A stretch of 64,000 nt of DNA from Colius striatus (lineage: Eukaryota > Chordata > Aves > Coliiformes > Coliidae): assembly GCF_028858725.1 (NCBI RefSeq), contig NC_084767.1, forward strand, positions 21,529,895 through 21,593,894, in the 5' to 3' direction. Both the position numbers and the translations under genes were made by a program. Below the pieces are notes generated by a model. The model was not told the DNA's origin, searched no databases, and saw nothing but the letters and a program-made list of their open reading frames with translations. Of this stretch, positions 1 to 12,829 are shown in pieces (position 1 is the first letter of the stretch; each line of letters opens with the position of its first letter).

Positions 1-3000
1 ATAACTAAAAAAAAAAAAAGCTGTAGCTGATTACAAATTACATCAGTGGAGGAGCCTGTCCACACTATGGAGGCAGATCTATCAAATAATGACTCTTTGG
101 ATAAACAACTTCCAAAGTCAGCAGCCAAAAAAATGAAGACTGTGCTGAACACAAATGTTGTCAAACTGACAGCACAACAGGCTCTGTTTTTCATGCCACC
201 ACAGCTGTGGGTGCATCCCTGGAAGCTGATTTCAAAATGAAGGGAAGAGGAAACATTGGTGTTCTCAAGGAGGGGCAGGACTTGGAAGACCCTCAGGGTA
301 CCACATGAGGAGCAGCCAGGCTGACCAGGCTCCTTCTTGGAGGGAGGCCTTGGGGGTGACACCAAAAAGTGAAAAGTGTGTGTTGGGGACAGGAAGAGAC
401 ATCCCAGCTGCAAAAAAGCCAGATGTTTCTCATGCCCAAGAAAGTTATTTCCCCCCACCAATGAGCTTTAGTATTGGCATAAGCATAGCTGGTGTAAGTA
501 AGGACTCGGGTGTAAGGGAAGGGGGGCTCTGCAGAGCTGGAGCTCAGGAGATGAGGACACTGAAAGGTAAATTTTCACGGTACCTCAAACCTAGCAAAGA
601 TGCTCTCCAAGAGTGCAAGTTTCTCTAAGGACAAATCCTGCTGCTTGACAGCTCATGGGGATTACACTTGATTTGGGTTTACAGCAATGCCTCATCAGGT
701 CTCCCACAAGGGAGCTTACCTGAGATTTGGAAAACTCGTCAGAGGCTCCCAAGAGTGGAGGACCCATCTCTATGCATTGGCTTGGCATAGGCACCCTCTG
801 AATCTGCACACCAGAGGCAATTCTCTTTGTTTCCCACTTCCCCTCTCCCCTTCCCTCCCAGGGAATTATCCAGAGCAGCAGAAGAGCTCATCCTCCTCCT
901 TGCAGGAAGGGGAAAAGCACATCCATGATCCATCTCACTCTGCAGAGCCTTGCAAGCCAGAGGCCAGTGGGCTGTGACAGCAGAGACTTCATGGTAATTG
1001 GACAGCTTGTGCCAGGCACCTGCTGACCGAACACGGCTCCACACAGCCTGTCAGACCCTGTGCACTCTGGCACAGGCAAGCCTAGGACCCTCAACCCTGC
1101 CAAGGACTGGTTCCCTGCTTGGCACCAACCGCCAGCCCCAGGATGGTCCCAGGCACATCCTCTCTGCTCTCCCACCAGACCATGGACTTGGGTCCACGTC
1201 CAGCTTCAAACACCTTTAAAGGATTGTCTTTTCCAGGAGTGCGGTGTTGAAGGGAGACTGGAAGCCAGTAGCTTCTCCAAGGCAAGGCCATCAGCTTTCC
1301 TGAGGCACCCAACAGCCGCTTCCTTGGAAGAGCGTGGGTTAGCTTTGCAGGAATCCAGATGACAGCTGGGCAGCAGCTTGCAGGCTGACCCCAGGGCTGT
1401 CAAAATCATTGGGCCTGTCATGTCCTTAAATCTAGGGACACTTGCCTGTGAAGGACGTCCCCTTCCCTTCTTCATGCAAGGCCAGGGAAGCAGAACCCTG
1501 TGGCTCTGCCACACCAGGTTCCCCAGGAGCAGGGACACCCTCCACCTACCAGCATCCTCAGAAGTGTGGTGCAGAAGAGCAACGTCAACTCTGCTCATGC
1601 CCCAGGGCAGAGTGCTCCTGGCCCCACATCCCAGCCCATGGCACTGTGCTCCACAGCAAGCAGTGAACTTCTAGTCTGACTCCAGACCAAACTAGAGTGA
1701 AGGGAAAATGAAAGAACACATTTGGGACAGAATCTTTGCTTTTTCTCCTCCCAGAGACTGAAAAAAAGAATGATCCTGCTCCATTTTTTCTGCTATTAAT
1801 TATTTTATGCAAACTTTCCTTCCTTTTAATGAAGTCTACTTCAAAATGGAAAATGCTCCTTCCACAGGAAATATGGAAATGAGCAGAGATTAACTCCCCC
1901 AGGAAAAGTCAGGACTAAACCGGCCAGCACACTCTTAACCAAAGGGTGCTTTGGAAAGCAGGGAAGGACTGAGTGCCAGGTTTCCAGCTTCATCTTCTGC
2001 AGCTGGGGCTATTTTGTCCTCTCACATGTCCCTGGGAGATGCCACAATTAACAAACATCTGTAATTTCCCTGGTTGCAACCACATGAAGCACATCAGTTT
2101 CCTGCCAGCTGGACACATCAACCTTCTCCTGCTCCTGGGGACACGAGTTCCTAGGACTTGTGAAGCATGTGGGATGCTGAAGGAGAGGTTTGCTAGGAGA
2201 GGTTTCTGTGTGGCTCTAGGACCCCAGGTCCTATGTTAAGTGTCTTGCCTGTCGCTCTGCCCTACCCCCACTGGCTGCCCGATCTCCTGCCCTGCAACAG
2301 TGTTCTGAGCCAAGTGCTATGCCAACCACAACCCTGCTGGAAAGAGTGTGGCTTGTGGTGTTTTGCATATCATTTATCTTCATAATTTAGCTCCCCACAG
2401 CAGATCTCTGTGGGAGGAGAAACCTCTCAGAGCAGAAAAGCACTACCCCTTCTCCCAGCACAGGTGAGTGATACCTCGTGAGCATCCTACCATGGGTGCA
2501 GAGCAGGCTTTCACTCATACACCCACCTGCAAAAAGACCCATTGGAAGAGCCAGTCTGCCATGGAGCATGTTCCCAGTCTCTTGACATCTCTACTCAAAT
2601 TTGGCACCTTTTCTTTGCCTTGTGCTCTTGTAGACCCTGCAAGGGGATGGCCAGGACTCAGCGCTCCTCCTGAGTGTGAGTCACTGGTTCGTCTGACCCA
2701 GCATGAACTTCCCTGCTGCACAGTTCACCAGCTGAGCTTTGCTCCTACCACTTTGAGCTGGCCTCGGGGGGCCTTCCCTCCCTTCCAGCACTCCTTCCAG
2801 CACCCTTCCTTCCTTTCTTCTTCCCTTCCAGGGCCACTGCTGGTCCAAGGAGAGAGAGTTCCAGCCACTCCACCAGTCCAGCATGCACGGGGTACGTGCA
2901 CATCCTCCCCATAACCCCACTGTGCAGAGCCCTTGCACACCGGCATAGCCAGGACAGCAACGCCACAGCCCCACATCCAGGCTGGTGCGGGGTGGGTTAA

Positions 3001-3629
3001 TATTTTCCCTGTTACTTCACATTGGCCTCTGGTCCTATGGAAAAAACAAATCATCTGGTAATAATATTTCTCTAAGAGCTGTCTGGGTCTGCGGGAAAGC
3101 TTGGCTCTGCTTCTTAGGAAAGATGAGAGGGCTGAGTGAGAGGGAGGGGTTGCAGATACAGCAGGGGAGACAGAGGAGATAACACTTTGGGGCTCCTTTT
3201 TCTGCCCCCCCCCCACCCCTACAGCACTGACAGGAATCCAGGATGTCACACACCCAGGAAACCTGGAAGGGTCTCCCCATCCCTCTCCTGGCAACAGTTG
3301 CACCCTCTGCCCCCACTCCATTTGGGCAGGCTTGAGCAGAGCAAAACTCACTTTCAGGGCTCCTTTTTTTGTGTTGTCTAGGGAAAACATGTAGTTTTCA
3401 CTTAGAAAATGGAAACTGCCCCAAGCGGTCTTTTTGAGATGGGGAGCATCACAGTTTGGGGATAAAACCATCCCAGCGTGGAAAGATGGGCAATATCTGC
3501 GCTGTTCTTGGAGAAAACAAAAACAGTGGAGGGGGAGGTGGTTTTCTGATAACGCTAAAGAAGAAACAATGGGGGGTGCTGATGCCCGAGAGCTGCTGCT
3601 TGCTGGCTCCCGGAGCCCTTAGCAGGGAG
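1..3629. other. Intergenic sequence, no gene recognised
   Basis: No open frame here shows a recognisable domain or paired splice sites with conserved protein. Contents are a short poly-A run near base 10, a pyrimidine-rich tract at about 2775-2831 and a C9 run near 3207. No interspersed repeat is recognised. Confidence 0.6.
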
Positions 3630-4030
3630 GTGTGATCGCCCCAGCCCGCCCGCGGCGTATCGACAGCGCCCCGGGACGTGCCAACCCCAGCGCCGGGGCG
3701 CAAGCGCCTGCCTCGCCCACGCAGCCCCTCCTGGGGCAGGTCCAGCAGGCACTGCACGAACACCGGGTGGAAAACCACGCGTAACCCCTTGGGCACTTTG
3801 GGTGGAGAATCGTTTCCCTGCAAGAAGCGCGTGAGTTGGGCCGTTCCCAGGGCGCGGAGCCGCCGGCCAGGCTGGGCGCATCCTCCCGGGAACGGAGGCA
3901 CCGGCAGCCCGAGGAGCAGCCGAGCGGCCGCCGCGGCTCCCGCTGCCGGGCCGGCAGCCGCCCGCACCCAGCGCCGCACCGGGACGGGCACGGGGCTGCC
4001 CACATCACCGCGGTGCCGGTGTGGTGCCCT
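3630..4030. promoter_or_regulatory. CpG island, possible promoter of an unidentified transcript
   Basis: About 400 bp is dense in CpG and GC while both flanks are CpG-poor. On the plus strand GTGAGTTG at 3831 is a good splice-donor match placed inside the island, as expected for a first exon. On the minus strand a long open frame crosses the island but matches no family I recognise, and GC-rich DNA often leaves frames open. No gene can be named. Confidence 0.5.
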
Positions 4031-4654
4031 GCTTCTCTCTTCACCCCTCACCTGTTTTCCATCAGCTTGCCTTGTCTTTTGAGATGCAATTGCGCTATAG
4101 CTCAGCCCATCTGTTCTGCAGAGCCAGAAGCCCCCTCCCCTCCCCCCAGTGGCATTCCTTTCATTTCTTCCTCTTGGGTGTCCTCCCACTCCCACATGCT
4201 TTCTTTTCCCCTCCGCACACTCAGAGAGCCCCAAAGCCCCAGGAAACACCAACGGCTATCTCACTCGTTGCATGCCCTCCAAATAGCGCACTGCAGCTGG
4301 CTTCGCGGCACAGAGGCAGTCTGACTCCTGTCCGAGCTTTTCCACCCTTCCTCGGGAGGCTTTTTATGCTCGTTATTTTTTGTCACTCCAGCAGCTATCA
4401 CAGCCTCTGAGGTGGCTGTAAGCGGGGAGAGCAGCCCCGGGGTGCAGTGAGGCTTCTGTCTGAGCTCTACACCCAAACCAGATCCAGCATGCAAGCTTTT
4501 CCTAGAAGTACAAAGCAAAGAAGTATAAAGCAGGTCAGCCACGCTTCCTGGCATACATACCTTCCCAGCACACTCTGAGCAATGCCAAGCAACCTCCTCC
4601 GGTCTTTTGCAGGCAATAAAGAGCAGATGTAAGCCATCCATGACAGGGCAAGGA

Positions 4655-4906
4655 GCAACAGGCACAAGCTGGAACACAGGAACTGCCACTGGAACACCAG
4701 GAGAAACTTCTGTGCTGTTCAGGTGAGGGAGCCCTGGCACGGGCTGCCCAGGGAAGATGTGCAGTCTCCTTCTCTGGAGGTTTCCAAACCCACCTGGACA
4801 TGTTCCTGTGTGACCTGATCAAAGGGAACCTGCTTTAGCAAGGGGTTGGACTGGATGATCCCTAGAGGTCCCTTCCAACCCCCACCATTGTGGGATTCTG
4901 TGATTT
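4655..4906 (+). mobile_element. CR1 LINE 3' fragment, sense
   Basis: It contains the CR1 3' consensus: a tract near GAGGGAGCCCTGGCACGG, then GGTTGGACTGGATGATCC and a terminal GATTCTGTGATT. The copy is 5'-truncated and non-coding. Confidence 0.85.
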
Positions 4907-7083
4907 TGGTGTTCTCCAGCCTGTTCTCCCTGCTTCATGCTCAGCTGTGACTTGGTGCTGAGCTGAAGGAACAGTGGGGAGAATGCCTGTCCCTTAGGAC
5001 GACCTGTGAGGTGGAGCAGCACACTTTGTGGATAGCCCCTGGCCCTGCAGGCACCTACCCTGCTTGGGAGAGGTCCAGCATAGCCCTTTTGTAAGGGGTC
5101 AGGGGCAGTCGAGGCCATCAAGTTGGCCAGGGGAAGAAACAGGGGTTACAGAGGAGACAGGCAGACCAGAGGCCCCAGCTCAAACTACAGCAAAGGAAAT
5201 CCCAGCAGGTCATAAAGATAAGCATCTCTCCTTCACTGCTTTTTGAGGAACAGCCAAAGGTAAACATGATGTTTCAAATCTCCAAACACTCACCCTGTAC
5301 CGAGGAAGCCACGGTGCTGCAGCCAAAGGCTAGAAGCTGGGAAGAGGTAGAGGGGGCCATCTGCACTTCTTAATACCTTTCTAGGGGCCCCTTAATCCCT
5401 TAATGCCTTCCTGGAGGCATCTGTACCCCTTAATGCCTTCATGAGGCACAGATGCTCAGTTCTGCAGCTGATGTATCCCACCCCAGCACACAGGTGAAGG
5501 CTCTAGGTGGTTCATGTCCCTCTACATCTCAACTCAGCACCCTGTGCCTGAGCAGCATGCTGAGCCCTCAGTGTTTGCACTCACAGCTCTGCTGGCTCCT
5601 TCCCCAGGGCTGCTTATGCTCAGGACTGTGCAAGGGTATGTGTCCACTAAAGGTGCTCATGGATGGTGCTGTGGCTTGCAGGGAGGTGGGGAAGGACCCA
5701 TGAGCCAGGCTGGCCTGTGTTTCCTGGAGCATTGGTCTTGGTGAGACCATGCTTTGGGAGGGTCTCTACAGTGCTGCTGTTCTGAGAAGTGGACAGGAGT
5801 TTTTCTCTAAGTCAAAGCTCCCTGGCTTTCTGGAAGCTAGCCAGGGTGGCTTTTCCTCCCAGGGATGTCCTGGGGTGCAGATATTGGGATGGGGTTTGAA
5901 TAAGCAGCTGTTTGCTCACAGACCCATAAGGCTGAGTACGAGCTGAAGCAGGACCTACCCAGATGATGGCCACAGGGTGACACCCATGTACAGAGCCAGT
6001 GGGATCAGCCATGGGGCTGGGCCCCCACAAAGGGAGTGCCAGAGATGAACGACTTTGCACTTGGGGAAGGCATGAGTGCCTGTGCAGGTTTGGGACTAGC
6101 ACTCCCTGGGGAAACCCTGCAGGGGTGCCTGCTCCCTTGAAGCCCCTTCACTGGGCCAAACAGGAGAAGGGGTGACATGCATGGCATAAAATACAACTCC
6201 AAGTAGAGAAGAAGGTTGTAATGGGTATTTTTGCCTCCATTTCCCTGTGTGGCAGAGGTCTGAGCAGGCAGCATTGGCTTCTCCTGGCTGCATTTCATCC
6301 CTGGGACTGAGCTGGCTGGGGATGGAGACCCTCAGTGCATCAGGGCAACAAGCAGAGCTGGGGGCTAAGCCAGCAGCTCTGCTTCTGGTCATCATCTGTG
6401 CAGCTTGAGGCTGGCTTTACCCAAAGGCCTGTGCGTGGGTGGGCGTGGAGGGGTACTGGAGGGACAGGGATGGGTGGTGCTTGGACATTGTTCCTTGAGA
6501 GAGGGAAATGAAGCATTCCAGAGAAAACATGTGCCCTAGCACAGCCCAAAGTAGCACTGGGTCTGCTCCAAGGTGTGGGGCTGGCACGTGGCACTCTGGA
6601 GGGCTGACTCGAGAGAGCTGCCATTGTGTGAGGCTGGATGGGCAGCCCGTGCACTGTCCAAGTTTCTGGTGGCCCACCCCATGGGCTGCTCCCGCCTGGG
6701 GCCCAGCAGTGACTCATTTTTGTTATAAACAGTCTCCCGACGGATAATGAATCCCGGCCGTTTGGGAAGGCTCTGAATTTCCTTCACAGCCCTCCCCCGT
6801 CCCATTCCCCCTCCCCTCCTGGCAGACCCACTCCCTTGCCGGATCATTTCCTGATGCCGATCAGAGCCAGGGCTCTGGGGCCCTTTTTCCTGATGGTAGT
6901 GGTTTGTTATGGGGCTGCGTGGGCTGAGTTTCCCTATTAACCCTTCTAGGGGAGACAGGCCACTGGGCCACCACACAGCATCCTGCCACCCCGCCTTCAG
7001 CTGGCCTGAGCAGCATGCTAGGGATCCCTTTTTTTCTCTCTCCCTTCCCAGCACCCACGGAGGGCACCTCCAGCAACAAAAGC
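4907..7083. other. Intergenic sequence, no gene recognised
   Basis: No coding exon is recognised. At 5361-5450 there are irregular repeats of a CCCTTAATGCCTTC-type unit. At 6721-6900 a low-complexity-free stretch contains a run of short palindromic and AT/GC-mixed motifs, but it shows no frame. Confidence 0.55.
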
Positions 7084-7089
7084 TTTATT
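7084..7089 (-). terminator. Possible polyadenylation signal of an unknown minus-strand transcript
   Basis: The minus strand reads AATAAA followed by GCTTTTGTTGC, with an AT-rich segment just upstream, which resembles a genuine 3' end. The sequence upstream on the same strand (7130-7480) is relatively CpG-rich and has a pyrimidine-AG acceptor-like site near 7460. I cannot name a gene. It could be a lncRNA, the last exon of a small gene, or chance. Confidence 0.3.
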
Positions 7090-7499
7090 GCATTTACACA
7101 AATAAGCCACGATAAATACATTACAAAGCATCAGGGGAGTGAGGGGTGATGGAGAAGCGCCGAGTGAGGTGATGGCGAAATGCTTGCTGGCAGAAGCAGG
7201 GGCTGCTGCGGGCTGGCTGCCAGCTGCTGCCCTCCTGCCCGTGGCTGCTTGAGCCTCCAACCCGCAGCCGAGGGAGCGAGTTCTGCACAGCCGTGGGCAG
7301 GGGGCTCCAGGCAGCAAGCCCAAGGGTGCGACAGAGGAGAGGAGGTGCTCACAGGAAGCCAGCAGCATCTTTGTGGGAGGCTCAAGCATCAGCCACTGGC
7401 ACGGTGTCGGCTGCAGCGCTCCGGTCAGGCGGTGAAGGGGTTCCTCCCGTGGGGATCAGGGTCTGGAGAGCTGGAGGGTCAATGAAGGGAAATGGTCAG

Positions 7500-10400
7500 G
7501 GATCAGCCGAGGCTCCAACACCCGTGCCTCCCCCTTCCAGCCACTCGGGCTCTGCAGACACATGGACCCATACAATGCCCTGAGCAATTCTCCAGCGGGA
7601 TGCTGGAATCATCTGCATCCCAAAGGCCCAGCCTGGGTGAGCCGTGCCCAGGCTGAGCTCTGCTACATCAACATGATCCTTCCTTTACTGCTGGAGCTCA
7701 CACCCCAACACATCCTACAAGGGCATCCTGGGCTGCTGGGTCAAAGCAGTGCTCCTGAAAGAGATTGGGGAGCAGGCTGCATGCTGAGTGGGACACAGAA
7801 ACATCTCTGGGGAAACCACAGCACCAGCTGCAGCAGCAGCCTCTCAGGTTGCATCACTGCAATGTCTGTGTGGGAGCTCTTCTCTGAAGGACTCCACAGA
7901 AAAACCCCACACCATGAAATGAGAGCTTTTAGGTAAGCATGTCATGAAGCTCTCTTTTCTCTATTTTCCCTGGGAAATCCTGTTGGATTTCCATTGTGGT
8001 TCAACCCTAAGCCATGCGCTCAACTCTGAACTCAGAGCTCTTTGCGCTTGGTTGTGCTGCCATCTGGCTGGTGGCCCATCACGACCCCACCACGCCTGTG
8101 CTTCCCCAGAGCATCCCACACTTCTCCAGAGCATCCCAAGCCTCCCCAGAGCATCATACACTTCTCTGGAGCATCCCACACCCCCGACTCTCATCTGAAA
8201 CATCAAAACCCAGAGATGCTCCAGAGCCGAGCTGCGCCCATCCCGTTTTTGGATGCCAGCGTTCTTAGACACAGGCTGTGCTCCAGAAACAAATCATGCC
8301 ACCGTGACGCTGTCCGCAGGGAACCAGAATGCAGTGCTCTGGGAGCACATCAAATACTCAAGTCCTCACACACACCCCCAGCTGTCTCTTTTGGAATAAA
8401 AGCTGTTCCTTCTAGAAAGAGCATGTGTGTTTTAAATCAGCAGTGGGCCACAGTTCAGCACGGAGCTCATCAGTGGAGCCTCCTGCCACTGCTCCGTTTT
8501 CCTCTTGCCCATCTCCTGGCTGGTTGTGTTCCCCATATGCGGAGCCAATCCAACCATCATTTCTGGAAAGAGTCATCCCTGCCATTAAACTGCCTACACA
8601 TGGCTGTGGGAAGCCAGAGCCAGCTTGCTTTCCCACTTGGATAGATTTAGTCTGCGGGATGCTTTCTGAGCTATCTAGTTCCTCTTTGCAGGACAACTGT
8701 GCTGAGGTGAAGCGGGGGAGGAGGGAAAGGCTGCACATCTGGAGTCTAAGGAGTTGCACATCTTGTACATTCAGTACTTCCTAAAAGTCACTGCCACGTT
8801 ACCCTTTGGACGTCAGCCTGAAGCTCGATGCACAGCGCAATGGACTAAGATCTGCAGCTGCTTTTATTTTTTGGTTTTTTGAAGGGAATGCAAAAATAAC
8901 CCTCTTGGCAGAGCCCCAGCTCCTCGTGATATCCAACATGGGAGTGGAAGAATTGCACTGAGACTGTGACCTTTCTGCAAATCATCCTACCCCAAGCTCT
9001 GCTCTCACCCAGTTGCAGCCATTCCTGCCGCCAGCCAGGCACGGTGCTCCCCGTCTGCAGTCACCCACTTCCCTGGGGGCAAGGGGCTGGACACCCTCTG
9101 ACCTCTGACAAAACCACATCCTTCTGTTGTGAGACACCAGGCCGAGGAGACTGAAGGGGCTCAGGCCGGTGTAAGGCCGGGGTTGTACCACCAACCTCAT
9201 CCATTGTTGCAACCAGTGTAACTGGAGAGCGTGGAGACACCCATGGCCAAGGGAGCTGCTAGTCATGTGTGCTTGCCCAGACGGACTGGCGTGTCTCCAT
9301 TAAGGTCCTGGCATCAATGGGACCCTTCTCATAGTGGGACACAGTGCCGGCCGCCTACTAGGTGGATGGCGCTGGTGTGGGGGGACATGGATGCCCAGTC
9401 CCATCTCATGTCCAGCAGCCTGGTGTGTCTTCCACAAATGACAGAGCAGAGGCCATCTGCACGCTGCCCAGGCCGCAAAGCACTGGTCAGGGGGGACACC
9501 TAGTGACCACCCTGGGGGGGCCACGGCCAGGCCAGCTCCCTAGGCCAGGTGCTCATCTCCTGCTAACAGTGTAAGAAAGGGTTTGTGACATCCTTCCTTT
9601 CTTCCTTGTGGGCAAGGAGGAAATGAGACCAAGTCATCCGTGCCCCGTGCAGAGCCATTCCCCCAGGAACCCTACCTTGGTGAGATTACCCTTGCTAATG
9701 GACTGTAATCCTGAAATTAGCATAATTAAAAGTGACTAGCATGAATGCATAACAAAAAACTGAATTGCAACTCGAAGAGAGTGCTGAATTTAAAGAGCAT
9801 CCCTGGTGAAAGTCACTTTCCCTTAGGGGAAACAATCCATTTTTTTTCAACCCCATCATGTACTAGATTTGCAAATACAGTCCAGGAAAAAAAATGCACA
9901 TCACCATACTCCAAACACTTCATTTGGGGAACATGACCAGGGAAGGATATGAGGAGGAGTAGAGACCTTCAGCTGAGGCCCAAGGGGCTGAGCACAGTCC
10001 CCAGGCAGCCCCTCTCTAATGGAGATCCACCGCACTCCAAGGGCAATGGGAGGAATCAGGCCATTCCTTTCCTGCCAAAGTAACAATTTCACACAAAATA
10101 CTGCATTCCCAAAGAGAATGACTGAGTAATACCGAGTCAGTTCCTTCCAGAGGTGTTGAATCATTCTGGCTGGATAAAGCTGCTCTGTTGATTAACTGGG
10201 ATGTTCACTCTCTACTGAAAATTCACTCCAATATTAGAGAGGTGCAATTAAATATTTTTCTAAGCCATGCAGTGGCATGGCTGCAGATGCATCACTGGAG
10301 CAGTTTAAGTTCGTATAAAACTCCGAGACATATCACAAGTATAAGCAAAACGTCAAGGCTCCTTCCAAAGAAAACAGCAAATCTCCTTTTGAGCTGTACC

Positions 10401-11342
10401 AAGGAAACTAGAGCCCAGTTTGACACATTCCTTGTGATTTTGTCGTTACCATTGATGTCATCAGCATGCTCCCAGGAGATGCTGCAATTGTTTAAACACT
10501 TCCTTCTCCAGGCCTCACTCAAGCCCAGATGATGATGGACAAGCTGCTGGATTCCCACATAACACTGGAGTTTTGTTTTTTTCCCTTGCAAAATAACCTG
10601 ACCTCTAAGAGAAGTTCCAAAATCAAAGGCTCAGGGAATGTCAGGAGGAGCAATGCCTGGGCCATGCCAGCACGACCGCATCCTTCACTGGAAATCCCTC
10701 AAGATGTAATGATCACACCAGCAGACCTCACTCAGATCAAACGAGCTGAAATTCCACAGGGACAAGGCAAACCCATCCCATGCTCCGACCTCCAGGGTGA
10801 CACATTTCAGCAACAGTTCATAAAAACCATGGCCTGAGCTGCACTGCTTTTCATCTAGGTGCTGGCAGGTTCATGATGCTCTCCTATGGCTCTCTACAGG
10901 GCTAAGGGACCCTTGAGACTGTCCCAGGAGCCCAGGTCCTCACTGCAGCCTGTGCACTGACACGCTAGCTCATCACATGCCCATCTGATGCCAAAGCAAT
11001 GCTCCTGTCTGACTCCTGTCCTTCACCCTTGATTCCTGTGGTGCTTTACCACCAGGTACAGCCTGGCTGGGTGACGGACACATTGCTGCAGGCTCGGGTG
11101 GGGATGGTACCCAGAGTGAATGTTATCTGCGGGCTAGCTGGCCTGAGGATGGGTGGTGAAGTATTGCTGCAGGCTGCTCCTCTGCTCAGCTGTGTCTGGC
11201 AGCCTCCATCTGGCATTTGCTGAGTTGGGCAGTGCTGTGGAGGTAGGGAACGGCACAGGGAGCGCAGCATGCATTCAACAAGAGATTCAGGACAGCCATG
11301 CCCTGCAGACACTAAAGTCCCTTTGGAAGCCACTTCCACAGT
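7500..11342. other. Intergenic sequence with a minisatellite, no gene recognised
   Basis: Apart from the 20-bp tandem array at 8101-8180 I see no recognisable gene. An AT-richer patch lies at 9700-9930. Open frames here are short and lack domains. Confidence 0.55.
8101..8180. repeat. Tandem repeat, 4 x 20 bp
   Basis: Four units of exactly 20 bp share the core CAGAGCATCCCACA, with a few substitutions in each. No spacers separate the units, so this is a minisatellite and not CRISPR. Confidence 0.9.
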
Positions 11343-11850
11343 CATACAAAATCACAGAATCATTCCCATTGGAAAAGACCTTTAAGATCGTTGAGTCCAA
11401 CCACTAACCCAACACTGCCAAGTCGCCACTAAACCATGTCCCTCAGCACCTCAGCTACACGGCTTTGCAATATCTGCAGGGATGGGGACTCCACCACCTC
11501 CCTGGGCAGCCTGTGCCAGTGTCTAACAACCCTCTCAGGGAAAAGGTTCTTCCTAATCTCCAATCTAAACCTCTTCTGGTGCAACTTGAGGCTCTTTCCT
11601 CTTGTCTTGTCATCTGTAACTTGCAAGCAGAGACCAACCCCCTCCAGCCACAACCTCCTGTCAGGGAGGTGCAAAGGGTGAGAAGGTGTCCCCTCAGCTG
11701 CTTCTTCTCCAGACTAAACACCCCAGGGTCCTTCAGCAGCTCCCCATCAGACCTGTACTCCAGACCCTTCCCCAGCTTTGGTGCCCTTCTCTAGACACAC
11801 TCCAGCACCTCAATGTCTTTCTTGTAGTGAGGGCCCCAACATTGAACGTA
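11343..11850 (-). mobile_element. CR1 LINE 3' fragment, antisense, with relic of ORF2 C-terminus
   Basis: It starts with the inverted CR1 tail (AGAATCATTCCCATTGG, then GAGTCCAACC) and runs about 500 bp towards the 5' side of the element. On the minus strand, 11429-11674 is still open and resembles the end of the CR1 reverse-transcriptase ORF ([16 protein letters not shown]). It is truncated and not functional. Confidence 0.9.
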
Positions 11851-12604
11851 TCAGTTTCAGGGGCTTCACCCTGGGTCCCCACTGTGGCCCATGCACATGC
11901 AGAGCAGCCAGCGCTGGTAGCAGGAGAAGTGTCCAGCGCCCTGATAGAAGGAGCAAGGAGAACTGCTGGCACTGGGAGAGGAAGGAAGAGAAAGACCATC
12001 AAGTCTTGCGACTCAACTGGAAAAACAATATATTTCCCATGTGGTGCAGTGCAAAACATGAATTGTGAGGGTGCTTTAGCTGTCTGGGGATATGAGGTAT
12101 CACAATCCCTCATTTGCAACATGGGGAAAATGTATGCCATGCATTTTGTACAGTAGGAACTTAACAAATGGAAAATATATTTGTTTCCCTGTTTGACAGG
12201 TAGCAGAAAGAAGTAGAGCCTAACAGCAGGAGGCAGGGCTGGGCACAGAGGATCTCATGTCTGTGGGGCACAGACATGGCAGACCTGTCCAGACAAGGAG
12301 CAGGGGGAGATGTTTGTTCTCATGCCATAACTTGTAATTTAATCTCAGAGAAAACCAAAGCATTATGGAAGCCATGTACCCTCCCTTTAAAAGAAAGCCT
12401 AGAAGTGCACCACTCATGGAGATCTTCTCTAAATAAAATAAAATAGGACAGAGATGATGATGATGATAATAATACTAAGGAAGAGTTGTACACAACCCCC
12501 ACCTTCCCTCCAAGCAGCTGACAAAGTGTGGAAGGATGCAGAGGGAAGGACGAGGCTGGAGGTGGAAGGGCGACCCAGGAGAAGAACAGTCGGAGCCCAT
12601 CGAT
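11851..12604. other. Spacer between CR1 and the PCBP3 3' end
   Basis: No gene is recognised. A short GAT/ATA microsatellite lies at about 12455-12478, and AATAAAATAAAATA at about 12434 reads on the plus strand. Confidence 0.6.
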
Positions 12605-12622
12605 AGCAGAGCTGCACAGACA

Positions 12623-12628
12623 TTTATT
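12623..12628 (-). terminator. PCBP3: Polyadenylation signal AATAAA for PCBP3
   Basis: On the minus strand a canonical AATAAA is followed within 20 bases by TGTCTGTG, a GU-rich downstream element. It lies about 900 nt after the stop codon. It is the best-supported signal on this strand below the stop; the next canonical one I noted is at 7084-7089. Confidence 0.55.
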
Positions 12629-12791
12629 GAACACAAACAGTGACAAACACAGCCGGCTCACGGAGCTTCCTGAGCTATTGTCCAGAGGTTTTACTCGTGG
12701 GGATTGTCAAGAGTGCTTTCAAAGGCCCTCTAGGGTGGGAATCCTGTACAGCTGAATTCTGCCCATTTTTGGGTGTTAGTTAAAGGAGAGG

Positions 12792-12796
<5 letters not shown>

Positions 12797-12824
<28 letters not shown>
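12797..12824. repeat. (TG)n/(CA)n dinucleotide repeat
   Basis: About 14 tandem TG units lie inside the probable PCBP3 3' UTR and read as CA repeats in the mRNA. CA repeats in mRNA are known binding sites for hnRNP L; a role here is inference. Confidence 0.9.

Positions 12825-12829
<5 letters not shown>

Noticed and set aside
3449..4252. 267-codon minus-strand open frame across the CpG island
   Set aside because: Openness is expected from GC-rich sequence. The translation is Arg/Gly/Pro-rich with no recognised domain. A short segment is mentioned as a question in the findings, but there is not enough to call a gene.
8101..8180. CRISPR-like array
   Set aside because: Units are contiguous with no spacers, and the sequence is vertebrate; it is a minisatellite.
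11429..11674. 81-codon minus-strand frame that looks protein-like
   Set aside because: It is the relic of the CR1 reverse-transcriptase C-terminus, so it is annotated as a mobile element and not as a gene.
1..12600. Expected collagen VI alpha-1 gene (COL6A1 follows PCBP3 in mammals)
   Set aside because: I looked for the N-terminal von Willebrand A exon (DLFFVLDTSES) and Gly-X-Y repeats on the minus strand and saw neither, so it presumably begins outside the window.
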